Part shown: positions 1-5,874 of the stretch, piece by piece
Numbering within the stretch: the first letter of the stretch is position 1
Layout of the letters: each line of letters begins with the position of its first letter
Assembly: GCA_016928525.1 (NCBI GenBank)
Contig: JAFGKO010000126.1
Location: forward strand, 1 to 8,971
Direction of reading: 5' to 3'
DNA: 8,971 bases
DNA from: Anaerolineales bacterium
Lineage (GTDB): Bacteria; Chloroflexota; Anaerolineae; Anaerolineales; Villigracilaceae
Program-made: the position numbers and the translations under genes
Notes under the pieces: generated by a model
What the model was told of the DNA's origin: nothing
The model's input: only the letters and a program-made list of their open reading frames with translations
Database searches by the model: none

Positions 1-34
1 AAATCTGTACCCGAAGGGGCAAAATTCCGTAATA

Positions 35-55
35 CTCCGTCCGCTTGCGGCGGAG
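35..55 (+). promoter_or_regulatory. GC-rich hairpin upstream of the FG-GAP gene
   Basis: CTCCG at 35-39 pairs with CGGAG at 51-55 and CCGC at 41-44 pairs with GCGG at 47-50, with one bulged T and a two-base TT loop. The hairpin ends in a purine run (GGAGATAGGA, 52-61) that would be a reasonable ribosome binding site for the TTG at 65-67, so folding could hide part of it. It could equally be the terminator stem of a gene left of the window, although no real T run follows. The structure is seen directly; the role is inferred. Confidence 0.4.
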
Positions 56-161
56 ATAGGAATTTTGAAGATTTTGCCAGTTTATTGCTGTTTTAATCAT
101 CTTCAACTTTGCCTGCGGACTGTTCACCCCTGCTTCAACCTCGGAACCCCAGCTTGCTTCC

Positions 162-980
162 GTGACAGAGGCAGTATCGGCAGCCTCGACCTTTACCCCC
201 ATCCCCACCTTCACCTCCTTATCACCCCCCGCCGCCGCGCCGCCGCCAGCCTCGGCTCCTGAAACGGGCTATCTCTTACAGGAAGAACGCCTGATCAACG
301 GCTACGCCATCCGCATTTGGAAAAACCCAGATGACCAGCTTGGCTTCGATTCCATCCTGCTGATCGAAGCAACGGGACAACCGGCCATCCGCGTGGACAT
401 GGTCTCGGCCCTGCATGACTTGACCGGCAGCGACCTCAACGGTGATGGCTATCCCGACCTGGTGGTGGAAACCTACTCGGGCGGCGCCCACTGCTGTTTC
501 GGCACGCAGGTCTTCAGTCTGAGACCGGCTGTGGCGGCGCTCATCCTGCAAAAACCCGAGACCAACGCGGGCGGCTACTTCGAAGACCTGGACGCGGACG
601 GCATCTTCGAATTCATCACCTATGACGATTCGTTTGCCTACCAGTATTGTCCCTATGCGGCCGGGGTGACCGTCAAGGTCATCATGGCTTACAACGCCGG
701 GCAGGACCGTTACCTCCCGGCCAGCCCGCGCTTCCCGGAGCAATATGCGGAGGAGATCGCCACGCACGAAGGGCGCGCCCAGTATGCTCCCGGCGAACTC
801 GGTGAATGGGATAATACCAATATCTGCGCCATCCTGCCGCTCGCGCTCGATTATCTCTACGCCGGCCAGCCCGATAAAGCCCAGGCTGAATTTACCTCCC
901 GCTATTCCGGCCCGGATACGGCTGTGAAATGGAACGAAGTCCTGCAAGTTGTCCAGTCCGGCCCGCTGTATATCCCTTGA
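162..980 (+). CDS. FG-GAP/VCBS-like, probably exported (lipo)protein
   Basis: The protein is 272 residues from a GTG at 162. It opens with a Pro/Thr/Ala-rich linker (residues about 9-35), as found between a signal peptide and a folded extracellular domain. The folded part carries two acidic calcium-loop-like motifs of the FG-GAP/VCBS type: DLNGDGYPD at 91-99 and DLDADGIFE at 142-150, each within an alternating hydrophobic repeat. GGAHCCF at 108-114 and further cysteines at 163 and 222 fit an exported protein. The C-terminal part (about 225-265) is helical and has no motif I recognise. The start is doubtful: the same frame stays open upstream to 69 and encodes a hydrophobic stretch ending in a Cys (RFCQFIAVLIIFNFACG), but has no ATG, GTG or TTG, and TGA lies at 66-68. 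A single-base error or mutation near the TTTT at 72-75 would join it to the TTG at 65. The ligand and exact function are unknown. The reverse-strand ORF across it is a shadow. Confidence 0.8.
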   Translation: MTEAVSAASTFTPIPTFTSLSPPAAAPPPASAPETGYLLQEERLINGYAIRIWKNPDDQLGFDSILLIEATGQPAIRVDMVSALHDLTGSDLNGDGYPDLVVETYSGGAHCCFGTQVFSLRPAVAALILQKPETNAGGYFEDLDADGIFEFITYDDSFAYQYCPYAAGVTVKVIMAYNAGQDRYLPASPRFPEQYAEEIATHEGRAQYAPGELGEWDNTNICAILPLALDYLYAGQPDKAQAEFTSRYSGPDTAVKWNEVLQVVQSGPLYIP

Positions 981-1002
981 GCCGAACTATGGCTTACAAT
1001 GC

Positions 1003-1031
1003 AAAAAGCCCGTCGAGATACTCGGCGGGCT
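1003..1031 (-). terminator. Rho-independent terminator of the higBA operon
   Basis: Read on the minus strand, an 11-base-pair stem (AGCCCGCCGAG against CTCGACGGGCT, one G-T pair, three-base loop) is followed directly by TTTTT. It lies about 54 bases after the higA stop. The hairpin could also slow plus-strand transcription leaving the FG-GAP gene at 980, but there is no T run on that side, so I assign it to higBA. Confidence 0.8.
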
Positions 1032-1084
1032 GGTCTTGATCGGGATCGGGGTCAGGATCGTGGTGTCACATTTGGTGGGGTAAT

Positions 1085-1396
1085 CTACGCACTCCCAGCA
1101 GGTTGGTGCAACACTTTAACTTCCCTGTCAATCCGCTCACGCAGTTCGCGTTCCGCCACTTCAAGGTCATAGCGGACCTGTAATCTGAGCCATACTTCCG
1201 GGCTGGTGCCGAAATAGCGCGCCAGCCGCATGGCCGTGTCCACTGTGATGGCACGCCGTCCGTTGACAATTTGACTGATGCGGATCGGGGTCACACCAAG
1301 ATCCTGCGCCAGACGGTATTGGCTCAGGCCCAGCGGCTTCACAAAATCTTCCAGGAGCACTTCCCCTGGATGGATGGGGGATAACAGTTCGTCCAT
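1085..1396 (-). CDS. higA: HigA-family antitoxin (XRE-type HTH)
   Basis: This is a 103-residue antitoxin of the HigA/VapI type. It binds and neutralises the HigB toxin encoded just before it and represses their shared promoter. The family signature is clear: HPGEVLLEDF at 9-18, the HTH around 24-47 (LSQYRLAQDLGV then SQIVNGRR), and the trailing ITVDTAMRLARYFGTSPEVWLRLQ (50-73). The last 25 residues are a charged helix (AERELRERIDREVK), the usual place for toxin contact or dimerisation. Its length is normal for HigA. It starts with ATG at 1396, ten bases after the higB stop, so the two are co-transcribed in toxin-first order, which is typical of higBA. A strong terminator follows. Confidence 0.93.
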   Translation of the reverse strand: MDELLSPIHPGEVLLEDFVKPLGLSQYRLAQDLGVTPIRISQIVNGRRAITVDTAMRLARYFGTSPEVWLRLQVRYDLEVAERELRERIDREVKVLHQPAGSA

Positions 1397-1406
1397 TTTT
1401 TCTCAC

Positions 1407-1691
1407 TTATCCGTGATAATCAACTATTTCAACGTTTTTTGCTTTGCCATCTGACCACTCGAAGCAGATTTTCCACTGGTTATTGATGCGTATGCTGTAT
1501 TGACCGGAGCGATCTCCTTTGAGCTTTTCAAGCCGGTTACCCGGCGGCGCGAGCAAATCTTGTAAATTTTCGGCATCGTTGAGATAGAGCAATTTGCGGC
1601 GTGCGGCGCGCTGCATTTCTCTCGGCAGTTTTGTAGATGCCTGTCCAAGGTAGATCTTCTTTGTTTCTGCCGATGCAAAGGATTCGATCAC
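1407..1691 (-). CDS. higB: HigB-family toxin (RelE/ParE superfamily)
   Basis: This 94-residue protein matches HigB toxins, small ribosome-dependent mRNA endonucleases of the RelE/ParE fold that slow growth when the antitoxin is lost. Visible hallmarks are the N-terminus MIESFASAETKKIY (family form: M-I-x-S-F), RLEKLKGDRSGQYSIRINNQWKICF within 53-77, and the C-terminal strand NVEIVDYH at 86-93. The start is GTG at 1691, chosen because it reproduces the family N-terminus exactly. No Shine-Dalgarno-like sequence precedes it, and the promoter found upstream would place the transcript start within a few bases of the GTG, so translation may be leaderless. Full length, no damage seen, so probably active. 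The ten-base gap to higA supports a two-gene operon. Confidence 0.92.
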   Translation of the reverse strand: MIESFASAETKKIYLGQASTKLPREMQRAARRKLLYLNDAENLQDLLAPPGNRLEKLKGDRSGQYSIRINNQWKICFEWSDGKAKNVEIVDYHG

Positions 1692-1697
1692 AGGATA

Positions 1698-1726
1698 ACA
1701 ATATCACAACACGATATTATCGTCAA
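1698..1726 (-). promoter_or_regulatory. Promoter of higBA
   Basis: On the minus strand TTGACG (plus positions 1721-1726) is followed by exactly 17 bases and then TATTGT (1698-1703), a good sigma-70 type -35 and a moderate -10. The transcript would begin near 1691-1693, at the higB GTG. The -35 box lies within the palindromic operator, so bound antitoxin would block RNA polymerase, as in other autoregulated toxin-antitoxin operons. The boxes are seen; their use is inferred. Confidence 0.6.
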
Positions 1727-1736
1727 GCGATAATAT
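1711..1736. promoter_or_regulatory. Compound palindromic operator of higBA
   Basis: Two perfect inverted repeats overlap here. ATATTATCG (1714-1722) and CGATAATAT (1728-1736) are separated by five bases, and ACGATA-T-TATCGT occupies 1711-1723. The block covers the -35 box of the higB promoter, the expected position for a HigA autorepression site. It is the strongest dyad in the gap upstream of higB. Confidence 0.7.
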
Positions 1737-1775
1737 TGATAATGCAAACACTTTTTACAGCGCCCAGGATACCAG

Positions 1776-1788
1776 CACGATAATCGTG
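1776..1788. promoter_or_regulatory. Second CGATAAT palindrome, possible distal HigA site
   Basis: CACGAT-A-ATCGTG is a perfect 13-base palindrome sharing the CGATAA/ATCG core of the operator at 1711-1736. The centres of the two are about 57-65 bases apart, which would allow bound HigA dimers to interact by looping. It may instead be chance; no other gene starts here. Confidence 0.4.
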
Positions 1789-2006
1789 AACAGGATGCGA
1801 TACTTACTCAACCAGCAGTGATAGGACTTTTCCGTAAGAGCTAACCCATCGCACTTTCTTTATCATGGAAAATCCCAGAATCCTGCTAAAATTGCTTTGT
1901 AAAACATATAGCCCTGTCACATTGTAAGTCCAAGGCAATGCCCCAAATAAGCGAAAGCTGAATATCTTGCAGAAGCTTATGACACATACAGCTCCATCAT
2001 TAAGCT
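1789..2006. other. AT-rich non-coding gap before the nucleosidase gene
   Basis: I see no gene, RNA gene or convincing repeat between the distal palindrome and the ATG at 2007. No clear promoter for the plus-strand gene could be picked: TTGCAG at 1967 and TTGTAA near 1897 lack good -10 partners. There is no Shine-Dalgarno sequence just before 2007, and an in-frame TAA at 2001-2003 fixes the earliest possible start. Base composition resembles the following gene rather than the GC-rich flanks. Confidence 0.5.
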
Positions 2007-2864
2007 ATGAAATCTATATCACAAATTGGTCTCATTGCAGTCTGGAACGAAATTGATCCTCTGCTAAAACTCATTGACGTTGAGAATACCACAGAACATA
2101 TCCAAGCACGTTTTCATCATGGCACTCTAGCCCAACGAAAGGTTACCTTAGCACAAGTTGGCATGGGCAAGGTGCAAACTGCCGCAGTATCACAACATCT
2201 GATTGATGCTTATAGGGTCGATATCCTGATGAGTTGTGGTTCAGCCGGATCACTCATTTCTCAATTAAAGATTGGCGACATAATACTGACAGATCGGATT
2301 GTCCCCCATGATTTTGGCGAATACACTGATGAAAAGTTCAATTATCTGGGGATTTTCGACAACACATACATGGATGGTTGGCACTATCACCGTCATCTTT
2401 CTGTTGATCCGGTATTGTTAGACTTAGCCTACCAAACTGCAATATCACTATCTTGGCCAAAAATCGCCCCGGCTGTTCATATTGGTTGTTTGGCAAGCGG
2501 GGATCAAATCATTGCATCCGAAAGCAAAAGACGGTGGTTATCAGAAACCTTCAATGCCATCGCCGTCGAGATGGAATCAGCAGCAATGGCGCAAGTAGCG
2601 CTTATGAACAATGTCCCCTGGTTAGCAATTCGAGCCGTCAGCGATAAGGCCGACTCATCCATCGACATAGATTATACCCACATGATCACTTACAGCGATG
2701 AGAAAAAGAATTTTCTAGCTAGGTTGCAACAAACTGCATCTAGCCTATCCAAGCTGGTAAGGAACCCTACTCTTCTAAAGAATATTGTTCAAATCAACCG
2801 AGGCTTGATACAAGCTGCCCAGAATGCAGCTTACGTTACAGCAGCCATAATTGAAAAACTTTAA
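2007..2864 (+). CDS. MTA/SAH nucleosidase-like protein (PNP_UDP_1 family)
   Basis: The 285-residue product belongs to the nucleoside phosphorylase/hydrolase family and most resembles 5'-methylthioadenosine/S-adenosylhomocysteine nucleosidase (Pfs/MTAN), which cuts adenine from MTA, SAH or 5'-deoxyadenosine in the methionine salvage and methyl cycles. Matching features: E15 in the first strand-loop (the family's general acid/base region), VGMGKVQTA at 51-59, CGSAG at 77-81, SGDQ at 164-167, VEMES at 187-191 (ribose-binding Met-Glu) and AVSDKAD at 210-216, whose D213 corresponds to the catalytic aspartate. It is about 50 residues longer than common MTANs, with an extra helical C-terminal tail (about 252-285). 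GC content, counted in two 60-base lines, is near 40%, against about 67% in a line of the next gene, which hints at acquisition. The start ATG at 2007 has a stop just upstream in frame. The 3' end overlaps the opposing DUF92 gene by 29 bases. Substrate preference cannot be told from sequence. Confidence 0.85.
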   Translation: MKSISQIGLIAVWNEIDPLLKLIDVENTTEHIQARFHHGTLAQRKVTLAQVGMGKVQTAAVSQHLIDAYRVDILMSCGSAGSLISQLKIGDIILTDRIVPHDFGEYTDEKFNYLGIFDNTYMDGWHYHRHLSVDPVLLDLAYQTAISLSWPKIAPAVHIGCLASGDQIIASESKRRWLSETFNAIAVEMESAAMAQVALMNNVPWLAIRAVSDKADSSIDIDYTHMITYSDEKKNFLARLQQTASSLSKLVRNPTLLKNIVQINRGLIQAAQNAAYVTAAIIEKL

Positions 2865-3648
2865 TGGAATACATGACCCCCACCCCAAAAGCCCCGCACA
2901 CAAAATTGACCCAATCGTTATCCAGCCACCTCCAGCCGCGGGTTTGGGTTGTTTTCGTACCACAGCTATGCGTGGGGTTGCGCTCGGTTTCTTTCTGGCA
3001 GGCGGGACAGTAGTAAATAGCCTGCACGGTTGCGCCCAGTAGCGAGTCGAACAGGGAGCCAAGCAAACCGGCAATTGTGATCCAAACAAAGATTGCCCAA
3101 TTAATTCCTGCCGGAGCAAGGATTGCTGCCAGCAAGCCAATAATCCCTGCCCCGGCCAACGAGGCCAGCGTCCCAACGAACGAGACTCCGCCGGATGTCC
3201 CCTTTTCGACAACTTTGCGCAGGTCTGTGATCAAGCGCGGTGAAGTCGGGTTAAGCACGCCCAGTTCCGTGGCCCAGGTATCCGCATTGACCGCCGCCAG
3301 CGAGGCCGCGAACCCCAGCCAGGGCCAGGTCGCTTCTGGGAAGAAAAAATGCAGCGCCGCGAACAGGGTCGCGATCCCGCCGTTACCCAACACCTGACCG
3401 GCGTCGCGTTGTCCGCCTTTGGCATATTTCTCGTTGGCTTCACGCTTGCGATCCTTGAACGCGCGGCTCAATCCGCTGGAGGTGATGAAGAACGTCAGCA
3501 GCAAAATCGCCCAACCCCAGCCACCCAGCCCAAAGATGACCGTCCCGACGACGAAAGCCGCATACGCCCCGCTGCGGTCCAGGCTGCGGGCGCGGTAAGC
3601 TAGATAAGCGATGAGGATGGCGAGAAGAAACCCTATGATGAGTTGCAT
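2836..3648 (-). CDS. DUF92 (COG1836) integral membrane protein, VTE6-like
   Basis: A 270-residue polytopic membrane protein. Hydrophobic segments lie near 2-18, 30-56, 92-120, 155-180 and 183-205. Conserved DUF92 blocks are all present: SRAFKDRKRE at 61-70, GGQRDAGQVLGNGG at 78-91, NADTWATELG at 121-130, RLITDLRKVVEKGTSGGVS at 138-156, GSLFDSLLGATVQ at 197-209, and a CxxC (214-217) followed by THSCG and DNDWVN (243-248). The plant and cyanobacterial member VTE6 is a phytyl-phosphate kinase that uses CTP, so a prenyl-phosphate kinase role at the membrane is plausible; bacterial members are mostly uncharacterised. The ATG at 3648 gives the expected N-terminal membrane segment, but no ribosome binding site is evident. 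The last nine codons lie inside the 3' end of the convergent nucleosidase gene. A palindromic repeat separates this gene from the upstream PH-domain gene. Confidence 0.9.
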   Translation of the reverse strand: MQLIIGFLLAILIAYLAYRARSLDRSGAYAAFVVGTVIFGLGGWGWAILLLTFFITSSGLSRAFKDRKREANEKYAKGGQRDAGQVLGNGGIATLFAALHFFFPEATWPWLGFAASLAAVNADTWATELGVLNPTSPRLITDLRKVVEKGTSGGVSFVGTLASLAGAGIIGLLAAILAPAGINWAIFVWITIAGLLGSLFDSLLGATVQAIYYCPACQKETERNPTHSCGTKTTQTRGWRWLDNDWVNFVCGAFGVGVMYSIKVFQLWLL

Positions 3649-3660
3649 GTTTTGATAGAT

Positions 3661-3738
3661 CGCTGGTTGAGTAGGCGGCGGGTCTCGATACGGCCTTCGG
3701 CCTACTCGACCAGCGCCGCCGCCGTATCGAAACCAGCG
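3661..3738. repeat. Intergenic element with two interleaved inverted repeats
   Basis: The 16-base arm CGCTGGTTGAGTAGGC (3661-3676) pairs with 3700-3715 with a single G-T mismatch. A second arm, GGTCTCGATACGGC (3681-3694), pairs with 3721-3734 with one mismatch. The pairs are interleaved (A, B, A', B'), so they compete or form a pseudoknot. A small GGCC-TTC-GGCC hairpin sits at 3692-3702, and CGCTGGTT recurs inverted as AACCAGCG at 3731-3738, closing the element. It fills nearly all of the 99-base gap between the PH-domain gene and the DUF92 gene. It resembles dispersed palindromic (REP/MITE-like) elements, but copy number cannot be judged from one window. Confidence 0.75.
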
Positions 3739-3747
3739 AATGAAAAG

Positions 3748-4656
3748 TTACACCGGCGTCGAAACAATAAACAACACAGCCAACAAAAACAACAGACTGG
3801 TCAACGCACTCGAAGCCCACAGGATGAGCGCCAGGATACGGTGGTTTTCCCAGCGATAATAATACAATCCCGCAAACAGCCCAGCCAGGAACAGAAAAGC
3901 GCTCTCGATTGGCAGCAAGATCAACTGACTCGCCGGAGAGGGGGACAATGCCGCGCCGGAGGGCGCAAAGCCAAGCGATATCTGATTGAGCGTGGGAATG
4001 GTCAGTCCTACCCAGACCACCAGTCCGATATTCATGAACAGCCCGATCAGCCACAGGAAGCGCGCCAGCGGGTTTTCCCACGCGTTCGAGAAGATAAAAG
4101 ACGGGTAAATCGACTTCGATTTTGCGGGCATCAGGCTGCCCATTTCGATCGTACGCGCAAAAGTCTGCGCGAATTTGGCCGCGTTGGTCGGTGAAATGGC
4201 GTACACGCGTTTGGACGTAGCCACTAACAGCAAGTTCTTGGGATCCGCCGCCAGGAACTCGACCACACCCAGGTCGGGGTGGCGACGCAGTCCCAGCACA
4301 GCGCCCGGTATGGGTAACCAGGGCAGGCGCAGGGGCGTAGTCAGATCCGAGGCGGGGCGCAACCATTCGATGTCAGTCAGCGGGATATCCTCGTCGCGCA
4401 ATCCCCAGCGTATCTCCAGGCTGTCGCGGTCGAGGATGTAGTCCGCGCGCATCAAGGCATAAGCGCGGTAGACGAACAGTGGCACCGGCACCAACGCCAG
4501 CAGCGCGTCCAGTAAAAAGATTACAAAATTCGGCCCCACTTCGGCGCGCGTCAGGTTCCAGATGCCCCAACCCGAAAGCCCGGTCAGCGCCAGGATCAGA
4601 ATACCATGCAGCAACAGCCCGAACTGCTTGGGAGGGGGATAATGACCGTCGTTCAC
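3748..4656 (-). CDS. Membrane protein with bacterial PH-like domain
   Basis: The 302-residue protein has two N-terminal membrane segments (about 12-33 and 44-66), a soluble domain of about 70-170, and three C-terminal membrane segments (about 198-220, 246-267 and 274-298). The soluble domain has the strand pattern of bacterial PH domains: YILDRDSLEIRWGLRDEDIPLTDIEWLRP (73-101), then GAVLGLRRHPDLGVVEFLAADPKNLLLVATSKRVYAISPTN (118-158) and a closing helix (AAKFAQTFARTI). Function is not known for this family; a membrane-anchored, cytoplasm-facing binding module is the usual guess. It begins with GTG at 4656, whose bases overlap the aminotransferase stop as GTGA, so the two are probably translationally coupled. 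The alternative-frame ORFs across it are shadows. Confidence 0.7.
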   Translation of the reverse strand: MNDGHYPPPKQFGLLLHGILILALTGLSGWGIWNLTRAEVGPNFVIFLLDALLALVPVPLFVYRAYALMRADYILDRDSLEIRWGLRDEDIPLTDIEWLRPASDLTTPLRLPWLPIPGAVLGLRRHPDLGVVEFLAADPKNLLLVATSKRVYAISPTNAAKFAQTFARTIEMGSLMPAKSKSIYPSFIFSNAWENPLARFLWLIGLFMNIGLVVWVGLTIPTLNQISLGFAPSGAALSPSPASQLILLPIESAFLFLAGLFAGLYYYRWENHRILALILWASSALTSLLFLLAVLFIVSTPV

Positions 4657-5810
4657 GCCGCGCTCAAAGCCTCCCGGATCGACCGGCAGACATACTCCAC
4701 CTGCTCCTCCGTCATCACGCCCGAAAACGGCAGCGCCAGCCCGCGCCGGCCCAGGTCTTCAGTCACAGGAAAATCGCCCTCGCGCCAGTCAAAACGCTCG
4801 GCCATATAGGGCTGCAGGTGGATCGGCAGGAAATACGGACGGGCAGGCACACCCATTTCTTCGAGACGTTTTGCCAGCGCATCGCGGTCGATCCTGGCAT
4901 CGAAACGGACAACGTAGACGAACCACGACATACGTGTGGTGTAGGGCTCAACGGTGGGAACCTCGACGCCCGGGATTTCGCTCAGGCGCGCTTCGTACCA
5001 GACTGCCACCTGCTCCCGTTTCGCAAGCAACGCATCCAGCCTGTACATCTGCGTGACCCCCATTGCCGCGGACATCTCGTCCAGGCGATAATTGTAGCCC
5101 AGGTGTGTATGTTGCAGCCAGGTATCGCCCACGGCGCGTCCCTGGTTGCGCAACGAACGGATGAAATCAGCGGCTCCGTCGTCATCGGTGACCACCATCC
5201 CGCCTTCGCCGGTGGTAATCTGCTTATTCGGATAGAAGGCGAATACACCGTAATCGCCCAGCGTCCCAGCTTGGCGGTCTTTGTATTCTGCGCCCAACGC
5301 TTCGCAGGAATCCTCGATCACTTTCAATCCGTGTTCTTCGGCAACAGCAATGATGGGATCCATATCTGCAGGTTGGCCGAACACGTCTACAGGAAGAATG
5401 GCCTTTAATTTATGATTGGCGATTGACAATTTACGAGGTAGATATTTCTCGATATTCCTGGCCGCATCCGCCACCAACTCAGGATCGATATTCCCCGTAC
5501 GCGGATCGACATCCACAAGAACAGGCACGGCGTTCTCAAATAACAGCACATTCGACGAGGACACGAACGAAAACGGCGTGGTGATGACCAGGTCCCCCTG
5601 TCCAATACCCGCCGCGCGCACGCATAAATGCAGCCCCGCTGTCCCCGAGTTGACGCCAATGGCATGCACCCGCCCAGTCCGGTCACAAAAGGCCTGCTCG
5701 AAATCCAGAATGCGCTGGCCCATGCTCAAATTGGGCGTGTTGATGACATCGATTACAGCCTGACGGTCCGCATCGGTCAGGTCAGGGGAAGACATGGGGA
5801 TTTTCATCAT
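4653..5810 (-). CDS. DegT/DnrJ/EryC1/StrS family PLP aminotransferase
   Basis: A 385-residue fold-type I aminotransferase of the family that transfers an amino group to keto-sugar nucleotides, used for amino sugars of surface glycans or secondary metabolites. Landmarks: NTPNLSMGQRILDFEQAF (24-41), phosphate-binding SGTAGLH (55-61), TTPFSFVSSSN (77-87), IEDSCEALGAE (165-175, with D168 for the PLP ring nitrogen), the PLP lysine K196 in FAFYPNKQITTGEGG, GYNYRLDE (238-245), and RPYFLPIHLQPY (324-335). Length is normal. Residues about 120-137 hold an unusual insert made partly of a 7-base periodic AT-rich sequence; I recall most family members having a shorter loop just before KAILPVDVFGQ. The start uses tandem ATGs at 5810, with no clear Shine-Dalgarno sequence. 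No nucleotide-sugar genes lie nearby, so the substrate is unknown. Its stop overlaps the PH-domain gene start. Confidence 0.92.
   Translation of the reverse strand: MMKIPMSSPDLTDADRQAVIDVINTPNLSMGQRILDFEQAFCDRTGRVHAIGVNSGTAGLHLCVRAAGIGQGDLVITTPFSFVSSSNVLLFENAVPVLVDVDPRTGNIDPELVADAARNIEKYLPRKLSIANHKLKAILPVDVFGQPADMDPIIAVAEEHGLKVIEDSCEALGAEYKDRQAGTLGDYGVFAFYPNKQITTGEGGMVVTDDDGAADFIRSLRNQGRAVGDTWLQHTHLGYNYRLDEMSAAMGVTQMYRLDALLAKREQVAVWYEARLSEIPGVEVPTVEPYTTRMSWFVYVVRFDARIDRDALAKRLEEMGVPARPYFLPIHLQPYMAERFDWREGDFPVTEDLGRRGLALPFSGVMTEEQVEYVCRSIREALSAA
5404..5431. repeat. Four-unit 7-base periodic insert inside the aminotransferase
   Basis: On the plus strand four successive 7-base units, TTTAATT, TATGATT, GGCGATT and GACAATT, all end in ATT. 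They form an AT-rich island in a gene that is otherwise GC-rich. They encode residues about 127-136 (KLSIANHKLK) of the aminotransferase, in a loop where I expect the family to be shorter. Since seven is not a multiple of three, the insert as a whole must have been trimmed or matched to keep the frame. Confidence 0.55.
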
Positions 5811-5819
5811 ATTCGTCGG

Positions 5820-5874
5820 TAAGTCTTATTGTCTGAAAGTTGGATTGGTTTGTCTGAAAGTCTAATAAGTCTTA
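5820..5874. repeat. Degenerate repeats between aminotransferase and ProRS-like gene
   Basis: TGTCTGAAAGT occurs at 5830-5840 and again at 5851-5861, exactly 21 bases apart. TAAGTCTTA occurs at 5820-5828 and 5866-5874. The motifs resemble the AGTCTGACA units inside the neighbouring ProRS-like gene, so this gap looks like a decayed extension of that tandem array. The second TAAGTCTTA includes the stop codon of the ProRS-like gene. Confidence 0.55.

Noticed and set aside
276..947. Long reverse-strand ORF of 223 codons opposite the FG-GAP gene
   Set aside because: Its product has no domain-like pattern, and the plus-strand product has clear calcium-loop motifs; it is a shadow of GC-rich coding sequence.
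1036..1063. GATCGG-type hexamer echoes after the terminator (GATCGG, GATCGG, GGTCAG, GATCGT)
   Set aside because: Too short and degenerate to claim a repeat or a binding site.
1880..2000. Candidate sigma-70 promoters for the nucleosidase gene
   Set aside because: TTGTAA and TTGCAG have no acceptable -10 partner at 16-18 bases; I could not support a specific promoter.
3643..4194. Plus-strand ORF of 183 codons starting in the intergenic repeat
   Set aside because: Very rich in Arg, Gln and Ser with no motif, and antisense to the PH-domain gene.
3440..4366. Reverse-strand ORF of 308 codons overlapping the DUF92 and PH-domain genes
   Set aside because: It runs out of frame through two genes with recognisable families and across the palindromic repeat; its translation looks random (rich in Arg, Pro, Gly).
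4479..5408. Plus-strand ORF of 309 codons opposite the aminotransferase
   Set aside because: It is antisense to conserved aminotransferase motifs and shows no family signature.
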